From contig OY757904.1 of NCBI GenBank assembly GCA_963585895.1, positions 66,216,050-66,280,049 on the forward strand: DNA of 64,000 nucleotides. Direction: 5' to 3'. Source of the stretch: Sepioteuthis lessoniana (Eukaryota; Mollusca; Cephalopoda; Myopsida; Loliginidae). Below, piece by piece: positions 1 through 11,619 of this stretch. The translations under genes and the position numbers were made by a program. The notes below the pieces were generated by a model. That model was not told the DNA's origin. It saw only the letters and a list, made by a program, of their open reading frames with translations, and did no database searches. How positions within the stretch are numbered: position 1 is the first letter of the stretch; the number at the start of each line of letters is the position of its first letter.

Positions 1-270
1 AGCAGTGTTGACCAATGGTCCGGGAAACCGAGGTTTAATCCCAGGTGGAGTCATGCGAAAAAGTCAAAAAATGGTACTTGATGCAGTCTTGCTTAAAACT
101 CAACACTAAAAGGTAAGGATCAAGGGTAAAGTGGAGCAATCCAGGGAATGGAGCAACGCTGTCCTCTACACCTCGGTGTGGTTGCTATCGAAAAGGGAGT
201 CTTCGGGTCACCCCTGATTAAGGTGACCATCTTTACTCTTTTTCTTATGAATAATAATAATAATAATAGT
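1..270 (+). repeat. SINE family A, copy 1 (left end cut by window)
   Basis: tRNA-derived SINE. The window opens inside the tRNA-like head, with a B-box-like GGTTTAATCCCAGG near base 31. The family body follows: a 'ggtacttgat' block, 'aagggtaaagtggagcaatcc', a 'tacacctcggtgt' block and 'tcgaaaagggagtcttcgggtcac'. The same body recurs at 23147, 23686 (minus), 46222 (minus) and 62682, which establishes the family. The copy ends in a short AAT array. It does not encode a protein. Confidence 0.8.
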
Positions 271-329
271 AAATCAAGAACTAACTTATACATAAACGAA
301 TAATATAACCGATTTAAATGAATTAATCT

Positions 330-2612
330 ATGCAGGGGCGAAGTTAGTTAGTGAGAAAATTGGGATCCCCTTGAAAAGCACGAAGAAAAGTTAAAACTAA
401 GATGGGAAATTCGACTGGATAAAAAAAAATCTACGAAATCAAGAGAAAATGACAAAACAAAGGAAAGACGCTGGAACATTTGGAGACAAAAAGGAAAAGG
501 CAACATCAGAAAAATAGGAATATAACTTGAAGAAAAAAGTCAGAAAGTACTGTCGAAAGAATGAAGACTAAAGAGATGTCGACAAAGGGTAAAACAATAC
601 AGACAAAACAAGACATTCTAAAACAACGAAAAAAATTCTACTACCAAGTGGGAGGAGATGATACGAAAACAGATCAAGAACCGGATGTAAGAGAAACAGA
701 ACGATTTGGACTAAAATATGGCAACGTAGAAAGCATAACGAAAAAGTCAAATTAATAAACAAAATGCCAAAAGATTTAAAAGGGCTTCAAGAAAGCCCGA
801 AACCACTAATACATACCGATTTACTCAAAATAACACAAAAAAATATCAAACTGGAAAACGTCAGGTCGTGATAGCATACATGATTTTTGGTTCAAGAAAC
901 CCACCTCCATTCACGACAGACAAGCACTAGAAATAAAAAGATGCTTACAAGGAGCACGCCCAAAACAACTACAGACCGATAACCTGACTACCAATGATGT
1001 GGAAAATATCAACGACACAAAGATATTCACTACTCGTTAACAAGCCCCGCATTGCTCCCTGAGGAACAGAAACGATGCCGCAAAAGATCCACACGCACAA
1101 GTGAGTTATGTTACACAGATCAACACATCGTAAACGAGAGCAAGACTAGACGGAAAAAAATCTAGCTAAAGCTTTGATTAATTATAAAATACATATGATG
1201 TGGAGGAGGGCGATCTTAGCTGAAGCGAAGGTCCAAAGAGGTATATTTCATGGAGATGCACTCTCACGGTTACTCTTCATAATTAGCATGATTCTACTTT
1301 ACCACATACTCAAAAAATGCACAGCCGGATACAAACTAAGTAAGTTGCAAGGAAAGATCAATCACCTAAGGTATATGGACGACATCAAACTATTTTCAAA
1401 AAATGAAAAAGAACTGGAAACTCTAATATAAGCAGTTAGAATATACAGTCAGGACAGGGATGGGATTTACCATGGAAAAATGTGCCATACTAATAATGAA
1501 AAGTGACAAATGACACCCGTTTAACGGAATTAAACTACCAAGTCAAGACAAGATTAGAGCACTCAGAGAGAAAGAAACCTACTAATACTTCAGCATCTTA
1601 GAGGCTGACACCATCAAACAAGTGGCGATGAAAGGACAAATCAAGAAAGAATACCCAAAGAGAAGCAAAAAGCTATTCGAGACAAAACTATTTAGTAGAA
1701 CCCCATAAAAGGAATAAATACCTGCGCTGTACCCCCGTTAGATATTCCTGACTGTTCTTGAAGTGGACCAGATAAGAACTTAAGCAAATGGACCAAAGTA
1801 CAAAAAATAATGACCCTGCATAAGGCATTACATGGCAGAGAAAACGTTGATATACTATGTGTATCAAGGAAGAAGGGAGGAAGAGGAATTGATAGCTCTA
1901 AAGACAGCGTTGACGCATCAACACAACGACCCGAGCACTACAGAGAAAAGCAAGAAGGAGGACTGATGACAGCCACTAAAAACGATACTAACAGAACGAA
2001 GACCAACCGAACAGCATCAACTAAAAAACAAAAAGGGAAAGAAAAACAACTCTATGGGCGTTTTAAACGACTAATAAACTACATCTCACATGAAAAAAAC
2101 CTTGACATGGCTAAGAAAAGGAAACATTAAGGGAGAAAGAGAAACTCTCCTAACAGCAGCACAAAACAATGACATCGGCACCAATCCTCTCAAAACGAGA
2201 ATAGATTAGACGCAACAAAATAGCAAATGTTGGTAATGTGGTGATAGAAATGAAATGATCAATCAAATAATAAGCGAATGCAGCAAATTAGCACAGATCA
2301 CTGAAAAGAAGGATGAGTACCTCGACCTTGCTAGGGAATGAAAAAAACAATGGAACATGAAGGTGACAATTATAACAATTTTAATTGGTGCGTTCGGAAC
2401 AGTAACAAAAGGATTACTAAAGGGACAGGAGGACTTGGAATTTGGCGGACGGGTAGAGACCACCCTAACGACAGCATTATTAAGAACGGCCAGAATACTG
2501 AGAAGAGTCGGGGAGACTAGAGGAGACTTGCTGTCACTCAGACTCCTGTGAAAAACCATCAGCTAAACGCTGATGTGAAAAGCTATAAGGAGTGAATAAT
2601 AATAACAATAAT
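330..2612 (+). mobile_element. R4/Dong-like non-LTR retrotransposon, copy 1 (dead, long)
   Basis: A 5'-truncated LINE running from its N-terminal coding region through reverse transcriptase to a 3' tail of TAA repeats (2595-2612). It shares colinear sequence with the plus-strand copies at 36.9-43.5 kb and the minus-strand copies at 49.4-55.5 kb. Coding is broken by many stops and frameshifts. The C-terminal CCHC knuckle and PD-type endonuclease motifs of the family, together with the TAA tail, place it among restriction-like-endonuclease LINEs. R4/Dong is the best guess because Dong elements are known to insert into TAA repeats; R2 or NeSL are alternatives. Confidence 0.8.
1160..2555 (+). pseudogene. 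Reverse transcriptase and endonuclease region of LINE copy 1
   Basis: The open segment 1174-1431 carries RT motif B (QRGIFHGDALSRLLF; family form GxxQGDxLSPLLF) and a catalytic YMDD box at 1372-1383. A second open piece, 1810-2130, covers the thumb and linker. Around 2224-2290 the endonuclease zinc knuckle is eroded: a stop replaces one residue and the histidine is read as glutamine. The 3'-terminal coding block (2338-2551) is readable only by changing frame. The protein cannot be made as it stands. Confidence 0.75.
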
Positions 2613-4289
2613 AGTAAGAATAAGGGACCATCAAACACAATAGAATTAATTTATCATTCAATTGACATTCGAGTAAATTCCAAAATTTGAATCTTGAAAC
2701 AGATACCTTCAGTTGGCAATGCTTTTATGAATTGCTTCATGTGCTGAAGTGGGCATTAAACAAGTGACTGATTCAGAATGTTGAGACTATCAGGTTTTAG
2801 ATCAGATATTTGTAACTAATTTCTTTCTGGAGATCTGCTTTTTCACACGTAGAGAAAGAAGCGATAAGTGCGTATCCGTATTGCATCCATTTTGAAGGAC
2901 AACGCAGATGATCTAATTGAGTTTGTGATATTGCAACAACTCTTTGATTCTTTTTCTCTCTTCATAATTTTCCCGGAGAAAAAACAGATTTCAAGCTTGG
3001 GACTGCACCGTATAAGTTACCAATTATTAGGAGAACACACTTTAAGCTCTACTTTGAGCTATCGATGAACACCCTTAATTCAGTTTAATTGTAGACTGGA
3101 CATTTCAATAATTCCAGTAAACCGTATATGTTATGGCAATACACAAGCTTTCCGTTACATTTAACATACTGCAGAAATCTCCTTTTTCTAAATTCTTTTG
3201 CATACAATTATTTTTTTCTTATTTTGCATCGATTCCAGAAATTATGAAACTTTTTTCTGATAGTACCAGATCTCATGCCAAATCATATCTATGCTGATAG
3301 AATTTATGTGCTTAGTAATCTTAAAATCCCAAACGTGCACAATGGATATCAGTGAGTTTTTAATCATGATGCAGGTCCTCAAGACAGTTTAGCTGAGACG
3401 AAAACTGGCATTTGGGTTTGAGCTCAATGAGGAATTGCACGTGTAGCAGGTGGTAGACAAAAATACTCAATTTTTTATATGTTGTTTTTTCTATACGATG
3501 AGGTTTTAATCACACAAAAGTAACCATCTGTGCATTTGGCCCTCGCCAAGACATTGGTAAACCAAATGTTAAATCATCTGATGTTATCTTGTCCACATCT
3601 GCAAACACTTCTTGAAACTAGATTTTCCCTCTACAGATGAAGACCAGCTTATACATTTAGTAGATTAATAATCATTTATACATTTACTAGATTAATATTC
3701 ATTTTTTTTTGAGGGACAATTGAAACACATTATTGGCTGTCATGTTTTAAAAATCTGTGACGCGAAATTGACTAAGATCCCAAAACGGGACTTTATTTTC
3801 GCACGTGTGAAGACGGGGCAGTTTGGCACTTGATCCCCTACAGAAATAAGTCCTGTTCAGAGTTCTTCTCTCAGTCATATAAGAACTGGCATATTACATG
3901 AGGGAATAATTTAGGGCCAGACTGACCACCGCTGGCAAAGGGGTTCCAAACTTCACACTATCACACACCCACCAGGCCGCTAAACTTCTTTCCCTTAGAT
4001 AATAGAAGAATACGGGCCTATAGGTCTTAGTCGTAATAATATTAATATTGTTGTAGTCGGCAACTCCGGTTTCCCGTGTGATACTTTAGGAATTAATAGG
4101 ACAATTCTAAGCAAGATAACATCAGGCGAATAGAAGCTGAAAGGAAAGCATGGAATAACAATATAGACCACATGGTAAAATGAAAATACATAGGTTCTTT
4201 ACTACGGTTATATATATATACGTTCAAAGTGTCAAAACATATAATTGGATAGTCCATGAATATGAATGTCTTTTCTTGGCTTTATCCTT
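2613..4289. other. AT-rich DNA, no gene seen
   Basis: Scattered short ORFs only, with no recognisable domain. I see no SINE box pair and no terminal repeats. Probably old intergenic or intronic sequence. Confidence 0.5.
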
Positions 4290-4369
4290 TTTCAAATTGA
4301 GAGAGAGAGAGAGAGAGTAGTAAACAAAATTTGGGTGTAAAGGAAAAATGTCCCAAAGTTACTTATCTT

Positions 4370-4770
4370 ATTTTCGACGGGGTTCCACTGGAGAATTTTT
4401 CTTCTTTCACGGGCTAATAGACTTTGTTCTGTTTTTAGTACTGGCTTGAAGGATTTTGGAGTCCTTCGTGTCTCAGTTAGTCTTTTGTCTTTAACCCGGA
4501 GTAAAATGGCTATGGTCCGTCTGCCACGAGCCTTGCTCAAAAACTACTTTTTTTACTATTTACTTCCGCTGAGGGGAAGGGAACCCCCACTTCCGTTTTG
4601 GGGTCCCCGCCAATCATTTGGCTTCTCTCTCTTTCCCCTTCCGATATCCGGCGACCTGAGGTCACTAAGTGTGAACATCTGGTCTATCCTGCGTGACCCA
4701 CATTCTCTCTTAACGGTCACTTTTTGACTGCTAGAAAGCGCTAATAACAACACGGGAGGATAGTATCATT
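4370..4770 (-). promoter_or_regulatory. Candidate CpG-richer promoter island (weak)
   Basis: This block is clearly richer in G+C than its surroundings. Read on the minus strand it holds, in order: a reverse CCAAT box (ATTGGCGG), two ETS-like CGGAAGT/CGGAAGTA sites about 30 bases apart, and GCCATTTT, which resembles a YY1 site. This grouping is familiar from animal housekeeping promoters. An open minus-strand frame at 4540-4292 begins just downstream and is rich in basic residues, but it matches nothing I recognise. A solo LTR or other repeat with the same composition is possible. Confidence 0.25.
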
Positions 4771-5015
4771 CCTAACTCTTCGTCTCCGTGAGCTATCACG
4801 TGACAAATCTATTAAAAGTCCACATATCTCTCTTCATATCACTATGATAATATGGAAATAAACTGACCCTTATTCATAGTTTGCTGTAAAGAAAAAATAA
4901 TTTACAGGATAGAACACTGAGTGTAGTATTGAAATTGACACGCCACTATTAGTGTAAATAAAGTGAAAAATTGAACTCAAAATAAATAATGTTTAAAATG
5001 TAAACTTTTATGCAG

Positions 5016-5053
<38 letters not shown>
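5016..5053. repeat. (TA)n(GA)n compound microsatellite
   Basis: Uninterrupted TA run passing directly into a GA run. Confidence 0.95.
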
Positions 5054-5929
5054 TAGACTGAAGATATATTTGTGTGAAAAGGTATGAGTGAGTGCACGTG
5101 TGTGTGAATACGCATGTATGTGTGTGTAGCTGTGTGCGTATGTGCGCGTGTATGTGTATCTGTGTTTGTGGGTTTATAGGAGTGTGTATATATGTATACG
5201 TTGGTGTTGATTAAAAAATGTAGCCATGGATACGTTTAGCTTTATTTGATTCAAAATGGTATAATGTAGAAAATTGCTCATTCTTAAGAAAAGAAAAAAA
5301 AATAATCTGATATAAATTTGACGATTTTCTGTGCAAAACATATATTACAATGGCGTTAACGAAATTCAACCATTAAAAAAAATCGGTATGTATTTCCTTA
5401 ATTCAGCACAATTTTTCATAGTAGCAATATTTGAGTAAAGAAGTAAAAAAGAAAATAAATAAATGTATTTTGCTATCCTCAACTGATTTATCGATTAATG
5501 TAGACAAATATGTTCCGATCTTTCCTACTTGTTTAGTTACTTTGCTATAGATTCCTATTTTTCTTTGATGAAAGAAAAGAAATTTTGATCAAATAAACTA
5601 TCTCGCTATTCACATTGATAGTTAAGAGATGTTTTGGTTCTATAAAAATGTGCATTACTTGTGAAGAGGATGTAGTTAGGAAGGGAGTAAATAAAAGATG
5701 TAAGGAAATAAAGCGGTGACTTGCGTTAAGATATTCCTTTTTGGTAATAGTAAATGTTGATTCTATGTATGAGAGGGAAGAGGGAGAAATAGCACTACTA
5801 TAACGAGTGTCAAATCACGGCTTTTAGTGATGATATATTGAGTTAATCTATGATTATACATAGAATCTCTTGAGAACGTGGATGACCAGTTATTTCGGCA
5901 TTTGTAAATATATATATATTCAGGTAAAA
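5054..5929. other. AT-rich spacer, no gene seen
   Basis: Contains a GT-rich, slightly degenerate stretch at 5090-5200 and then plain AT-rich sequence up to the LINE junction. No coding or repeat family recognised. Confidence 0.5.
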
Positions 5930-6990
5930 TAAACAGAGGAAAGATGGAACAAATCCTACTAGCGTACGGCATACCTAAAGAAACCGTAGCGGCAATAACG
6001 ATTCTCTATAGAAACACTAAAGTAAAAGTACGATCACCAGATGGAGACACAGAATACTTCGACATTGTAGCAGGAGTACTACAAGGGGACACGCTGGCTC
6101 CGTATCTCTTTATCATTTGTCTAGACTACGTACTTAGAACATCGATTGACAAAATCAAAGAGAATGGCTTCGAACTGACGAAGAAAAGAAGCAGAAGATA
6201 TCCCGCAACAACAATTACCGACGCCGACTACGCCGATGACATAGCGATACTGGCAAATACACCTGACCAAGCCGAAACACTTCTGCATAGCCTGGAACGA
6301 GCAGCAGCAAGCATAGGCCTCCATGTTAATGCACACAAAACGGAATATATGTGCTATAACCAAACGGGGGACATCTCCACTCTAGAAGGAACCCCTCTTA
6401 AACTAGTAGACAAATTCACGTACCTAGGAAGCAGCGTCGAATCAACCGAAAAGGACATCGAAACGAGGTTAACGAAAGCATGGACAGCTATCAATAGGCT
6501 ATCGACTATATGGAAATCAGACCTAACCGATAAAATGAAACGCAGTTTCTTCCAGGCAGCGGTCACATCGATACTGCTATATGGCTGCACTACATGGACG
6601 CTAACAAAACGGCTGGAGAAGAAACTAGATGGCAATTACACAAGAATGCTGCGTGCAATCCTGAACAAGTCCTGGCAGCAACACCCCACAAGACACCAAC
6701 TGTACGGCCACCTGCCCCCTATCACGAAATCTATTCAAGTTAGGCGAACCAGACATGCAGGACATTGCTGGAGAAGCAGAGATGAACTCATAAGAGATGT
6801 ACTCTTATGGATCCCCACACACGGCCGCGCAAAAGCAGGACGACCAGCACGAACGTACATTCAGCAGCTATGTGAGGATACAGGTTGTTGTCCTGAAGAC
6901 CTACCTAGGGCGATGAACGATAGGGAGGAGTGGCGAGAGAGGGTCAGGGATATCCGTGCTGCCAGCACGATATGATGATGATGATGATAT
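5930..6990 (+). mobile_element. RTE-like LINE, 3' half, copy 1
   Basis: A 5'-truncated non-LTR retrotransposon. It starts inside the reverse transcriptase domain and ends in a short (ATG)n tail at 6972-6987. The upstream junction lies next to a short TA run at about 5910. Two more copies of the same family are present: 7030-7522 (plus) and 62938-64000 (minus). The short satellite-like tail and the compact C-terminus without a restriction-like endonuclease fit the RTE side of LINE diversity. The clade call is tentative. Confidence 0.85.
5944..6975 (+). CDS. Reverse transcriptase C-terminal fragment (343 codons open)
   Basis: Codes for the palm and thumb of a LINE reverse transcriptase. Visible motifs are motif B at residues about 43-57 (AGVLQGDTLAPYLF), catalytic YADD near residues 97-100, the following LHVNAHKTEYM block, and a C-terminal RRTRHAGHCWRSRDELI segment with the conserved AGRPARTYIQQLCED stretch. 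The endonuclease and RT fingers that a full element of about 1,000 residues would carry are missing, so no complete protein can come from this copy. The first ATG is internal to the ancestral ORF. An unbroken 343-codon frame in a truncated copy suggests relatively recent insertion. Confidence 0.85.
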   Translation: MEQILLAYGIPKETVAAITILYRNTKVKVRSPDGDTEYFDIVAGVLQGDTLAPYLFIICLDYVLRTSIDKIKENGFELTKKRSRRYPATTITDADYADDIAILANTPDQAETLLHSLERAAASIGLHVNAHKTEYMCYNQTGDISTLEGTPLKLVDKFTYLGSSVESTEKDIETRLTKAWTAINRLSTIWKSDLTDKMKRSFFQAAVTSILLYGCTTWTLTKRLEKKLDGNYTRMLRAILNKSWQQHPTRHQLYGHLPPITKSIQVRRTRHAGHCWRSRDELIRDVLLWIPTHGRAKAGRPARTYIQQLCEDTGCCPEDLPRAMNDREEWRERVRDIRAASTI

Positions 6991-7029
6991 ATATATGAAA
7001 TTATCTGGAATGGAATTTAATATATGTGA

Positions 7030-7522
7030 TTTAATCAAGCAGGCGACATTTCCACACTAGACGGAACTTCTCTGAAACTGGTTGACAAATTCACCTACCT
7101 AGGTAGCATTGTCGCATCAACTGAAAAATATATCGACACATGGCTAACGAAGGTATTGACAGCTATTGATAAGCTATCAGTCAGATGGACATCAGACCTG
7201 ACGGATAAAATGAAACGCAGTTTCTTCCAAGCAGCGGTCGTGTCGATACAGCTGTATGGATGCACCACCTGGACGCTAAAAAAACAAGAAGTTAGACGAA
7301 CCAGGCACGCAGGACACTGCTGGAGGAGCAGTAATGTACTCCTATGGACCCCCACTTATGACCGAGCAAAAGCAGGACGACCAGCTCGAACATACATACA
7401 GCAGCTATGAGAAGATACTGTATGTAGTTCAGAATACCTGCCGGAGGCGATGAACGAATGGGAATGGTGGCGAGAGAGGGTCAGGGATATCCGTGCGGGT
7501 GGCACGACATGATGATGATGAG
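7030..7522 (+). mobile_element. RTE-like LINE, copy 2 (internally deleted)
   Basis: A fragment of the same family, about 60 bp downstream of copy 1. It begins at the GDISTLDGT segment of the RT C-terminus and ends in the same ATG tail (about 7510-7521). Roughly 54 codons present in copy 1 are missing at about 7287, where WTLKKQ joins directly to EVRRTRHAGHC. A stop interrupts the frame at 7408. Dead remnant. Confidence 0.85.
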
Positions 7523-8107
7523 AGTATTAGTATATTTGTTAGAGTATGAGGTATCTTAATGTATTTTGTCCCATGACAATTCCCAAAATCTATTATTGAC
7601 CACTTTGTACCGTGGTTCTTTTGACAATAGAGACATGTTTGTCTAATACAGGTTTACTGTCTTCTGGCAAAACCAGAAATAAATAAGGAGAAATGATTCC
7701 CTTATATATACATACAAGAGCATGGAACATTTTACATACATAAGGCACGTACAAGTCTTATTAATAAAAAAAGTATAGACAAATATTTCCAATTGTAGAA
7801 TTATATCCATATTGTTCCATGAACAAGAATTCTTTGGAAGGTGTATAGAATCGAAATATGTTTTCCATTTAATACGTCTGCCACACAATTCAAGTGATAG
7901 TATATTATAGATATTCCAATACTTAAAACAAAATATAAAATAATGAATGTGTACGAAAAGAAAAGCAATGTGAAAAAGAAATCTAGGAAGGAATAAAGAT
8001 AAACCATATTCATATGTTTTGCAGTCATGTTCTATAAAGGTGACATAGATCAAATACGGCTATTGCTTCTTCGGGATACGTGACAAACACATATTACTAC
8101 TCAGCCA

Positions 8108-8345
8108 GGCGCCTCTGGTGGTGTAATGGTTAGCAAGTTCGACTAGCAAACCTACACGTGTGAGTTCGAGTCTCATTGAGTGCCCCTTTCATATGGCCTT
8201 GTGCCACATCTAAGCAAAAAGCTTAGTAAATTTCCATATTACCACTCAGCCTTTGGCTAGAGTGGGGAATTTCATTTGCATATGTGTTGGTCAAAATGAT
8301 CGAACATTTAACCTCAGTTTCTGGATTGGGTTTGACTTCCTTTTG
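8108..8345 (+). repeat. SINE family D (tRNA-derived)
   Basis: The tRNA-like head carries an A-box region TGGTGTAATGGTTAGC and a B-box-like GAGTTCGAGTCTC. Unrelated body sequence with 'cttgtgccacatctaag' follows. The head resembles those of families B and C, but the body differs. A divergent relative lies at 12630-12760. Confidence 0.7.
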
Positions 8346-9024
8346 TTGTTTCGCCCTCTATATTAATTCTGATTTTCTTCATTTTCACTAGGGTAGGTAG
8401 TCTTGTGGCCACATTGATTGTGTTTTTACCCCAAAGTATTTTTATTTGTAGATTCCTTCCAAAAACTAGATAGGTTCGGAAAATGCAGTCATATCACTGG
8501 TCATTACGCCATTTTTACAGATGTGGTTTGTTATTAATGATTTTGCGCCAGTGAAACGTAAGTCTTTTACACAGAAAATGTCATCAGTCAGTGAAGGTGA
8601 GAAATACGTCATATCATCGATACAAATTATTTTTACATTACTAACAATGATATATCGACTACTATCTGAGGCCAGAATAGATTGACAAAAATAATGTACC
8701 ATGAAACATCAACTTACCATGTCGTGGCTTAGAATACGTCAACAGTATTCGATGCAAATAAAAGCTTTCCTGAATATAAAACTAAATTGCATCTGGTCTT
8801 CAGGTCTCAGTTGTGGAACTTCAATACGTGCGGAGTCACCTTTTTGTTCCAATTAATACCAAATCCTCTTTGAACCCGAGTGGTATAGCTTGTTAGGGTC
8901 CCGCCAGTATATATAAGTATATCTCTTTGACAATTATTAGTATTTGATTGGAATATTTGGTTCCATAAAACTGTGTGCAACCGATTTGTAAGAATTAGAG
9001 TTATTTCATGTTATAAGTGCCCAC

Positions 9025-9170
9025 GATTGATTCTTACAAATGGGTAGTAAAAAACACGTACATATGCTTACAGAATCATTTCGCCAAGCGATAATTCACG
9101 AATGGTTGTCAATCGGCAAATCCAGCAACATCCAATCAACATCCAATCAACGTACTGGCTTCTAGAAAAG
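9025..9170 (+). pseudogene. Possible transposase N-terminal fragment (weak)
   Basis: From the ATG at about 9040 a short frame reads MGSKKHVHMLTESFRQAIIH, then EWLSIGKSS. It looks like the start of a helix-turn-helix transposase domain, but the frame stops after about 40 residues and no DDE motifs or terminal repeats follow. The rest of 8346-9930 shows nothing recognisable. Confidence 0.2.
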
Positions 9171-9921
9171 TTTGCTATGATAGAAAATGTATCTTTGTCT
9201 TTTATGCTCTCAATGAAATATAATTCAACTTACGCTTGTGATTCTTTTTTTTAGAAATAATCTGTGCTTTCTTTGTTTTTATTTCTCTTTTCTTTGCAAT
9301 GGAAACGAAAATGTCACACTGCTGGTGGATATTTTCCTGTTTGTTACAACGCAGAAATCAGTTAAAATAAATATTTTATTCCTCACTTTTTTACAAACTA
9401 GCTTTATATCTCAAAGAATTATTGCGTTTTATTTTTTCCAGGTTTGATTTCCCAAATTTTCCCAAAATAATATGGAGAAAATTCGAAAATTTGAAAAGTA
9501 ATCGAGTAAAGTTATTTAAATATTCAGTATATTTTGAAAGAGAGAATCATTATAGTCGCTTTTCATATTGTGATATAACATTTAAAATGTCTATGTTGAT
9601 TATATTGCCATTTAGTTCAGCTGCTATTTTTTTTCTTTTTAGAAAAAAATGGAATTTACTGCTAAGCACTGGCAAGTAAAACTGGATAAAAAACTACAGT
9701 ACACCAATGTTCACTCACCCCGTTTGTGACAGTCCTATTGCTAGCAGTTTTATATAATCAAAAACTACAATAATCAGATGAGATTGGTTTTACCCGTTTT
9801 ATGAATGAGTCCGTCTTAGTGCTTAGATGTAGATGAAATTTTTATCTGATGATTGTATAATTTTGTGAAACTGGCAGTATTACGACGTCTAGAGAGAGAT
9901 GAGTAAAGAGTCATATGGATA

Positions 9922-9930
<9 letters not shown>

Positions 9931-9978
<48 letters not shown>
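9931..9978. repeat. (AC)n(AT)n compound microsatellite
   Basis: AC run followed by an AT run. Its last TA is the left target-site dinucleotide of the Tc1-like element at 9979. Confidence 0.95.
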
Positions 9979-11567
9979 CAGTAGCGTCCAAAACTAAGGG
10001 ACAAAATTTTAAAACCTAAATTTGTTAGAAATAACAACTGTGAAAAGCTAAAATTTTGACAACTGGTAGTCGTTATCATCCATAATAACATAATAAAATT
10101 TGAATCATTTGAAAAAGATAGAAAAAGAATTATAACAATTATTTATTTGTTTTCAAAATAGGATCGTCCAAAAGTAAGGGACAAAATTGAGAAAAACAAG
10201 GTAAACAGTGTGCTATATTCAAATCTTTTGATTTCCTCTAAAGAATATGTCTTACTTAGTCATTTGTAAACGTTGCATCAGCCGGCACCATGGCGAAACG
10301 CCAAAAACTTGATTACTCTGTGAGACAAGCTATTGTGAAGCTACACAAGGAAAAGCACACCATTGGAGGGATTTCAGAGAAAGTGAAACGTTGCAAGAGT
10401 GTTCTAGGCAGGGTTGTTAAATCCTACAATGATACTGGCAAAATAATGCTTTTAAAACCGGCAGACCCCGCAAAACTTCGGCAAGAGAAGATCGAATAAT
10501 GCAGCGTATGTCATTAAAGGACCGTTTTAAGTCTTGCACAGAAATTTGAAAGGGTTATGAATAGTACCTCATGTGTTAATGTGTCAAGACAGACAGTTTC
10601 TAGACGACTGCAAGAAATAGGGCTGTTTAATCGAACCCCTAGGAAGAAACCACTTGTTAGTTCGAAGAATTAGAAGAAGAGATTAGAGTTTGCAAACAGG
10701 TATGTAATTTGGACAAATGAAAATTGGCCAAAAGTATTTTTCAGTGATGAAAGCAAGTTTAATTTATTTGGAAATGATGGAAAAAACAATGTAAAGAGAC
10801 GTATTTGTGAAAGATTAAGTGTAAAGTGTACTAATAAAACTGTCAAGTTTGGGTGCGGAAGCGTCATGGTATTTGGAATGTTTTCTAGCCAAGGTACAAT
10901 GCCTTTTGTCCGGTTACAAACTCGTGTAAACGCGCAGATCTATAAAAACATTGTTCAAGATCATGTTGTGCCAATCATACAGAATTCAGGTTTCGATAGG
11001 GCTACCTTTATGCAAGATAATGCCCCATGTCACAAGGCAAAGGTGGTAATGAGTTACCTTAGCGAGCAAGATTTCGAAATTATAGATTGGCCACTGCAAA
11101 GTCCTAACTTAAATCCAATAGAAAATCTTTGGAAGACCTTGGGAGTGAAAGTTATGGAAATAAATCCCACTAACACGGAGGATTTGTGGGTGAAGCTTCA
11201 AGAAGAATGGTCTAAAATTAGTATCGAGGATTGTCAAGGACTGATTCGTTCTTGTAGTCGAAGATGTGCAGCTGTCATTGAGAGCAAGGGCTCATTTACT
11301 AAATATTGATTGTACATGTATTTTTATGGTTTTTTTGGCTGTTTACATGGTTTTTCTCAATTTTGTCCCTTACTTTTGGACGTTCCAAATTTGAAAATAG
11401 ATAAATAATTGTTATTATTCTTTTTCTATCCTTTGCAAATGATTCAAATTTTAGTATGTTATTATGATGATAACGACTACCAGTTGTCAAAATTTCAGCT
11501 TTTCACAGTTGTTATTTTTAACAAATATTAGGTTTTAAAATTTTGTCCCTTAGTTTTAGACGCTACC

Positions 11568-11568
<1 letters not shown>
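9979..11568 (+). mobile_element. Complete Tc1-family transposon with IR/DR termini
   Basis: A 1,590-bp element flanked by TA duplications at 9977-9978 and 11569-11570. Both terminal inverted repeats measure 228 bp (9979-10206 and 11341-11568). Each contains two copies of a 23-bp direct repeat beginning GTCCAAAA: outer at 9986-10008 and 11539-11561, inner at 10166-10188 and 11359-11381. This is the IR/DR layout known from Sleeping Beauty-type Tc1 elements. One broken transposase gene lies between the termini. The element sits between two microsatellites, having used a TA inside a TA array. Confidence 0.93.
10290..11309 (+). pseudogene. Tc1-like DD34E transposase, broken
   Basis: The ATG at 10290 opens a helix-turn-helix DNA-binding domain (MAKRQKLDYSVRQAIVKL) for TIR recognition, ending at a stop near 10498. 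The middle of the protein is split by at least one frameshift and further stops between 10450 and 10860. The remnant at about 10742-10756 keeps the first catalytic Asp as FSDES. The open frame 10866-11309 holds the second Asp in MQDNAPCHKAK and the Glu in NPIENLW. Exactly 34 residues separate that Asp from the Glu, so it is DD34E. Expected length is about 340 residues. No active enzyme can be made, though the termini could still be used in trans. Confidence 0.9.

Positions 11569-11619
<51 letters not shown>
11569..11619. repeat. (TA)n array
   Basis: About 25 TA units immediately right of the Tc1-like element; the first TA is the right target duplication. Confidence 0.95.

Noticed and set aside
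6121..6635. Minus-strand open frames opposite the RT ORF
   Set aside because: Antisense shadows of the RTE-like reverse transcriptase.
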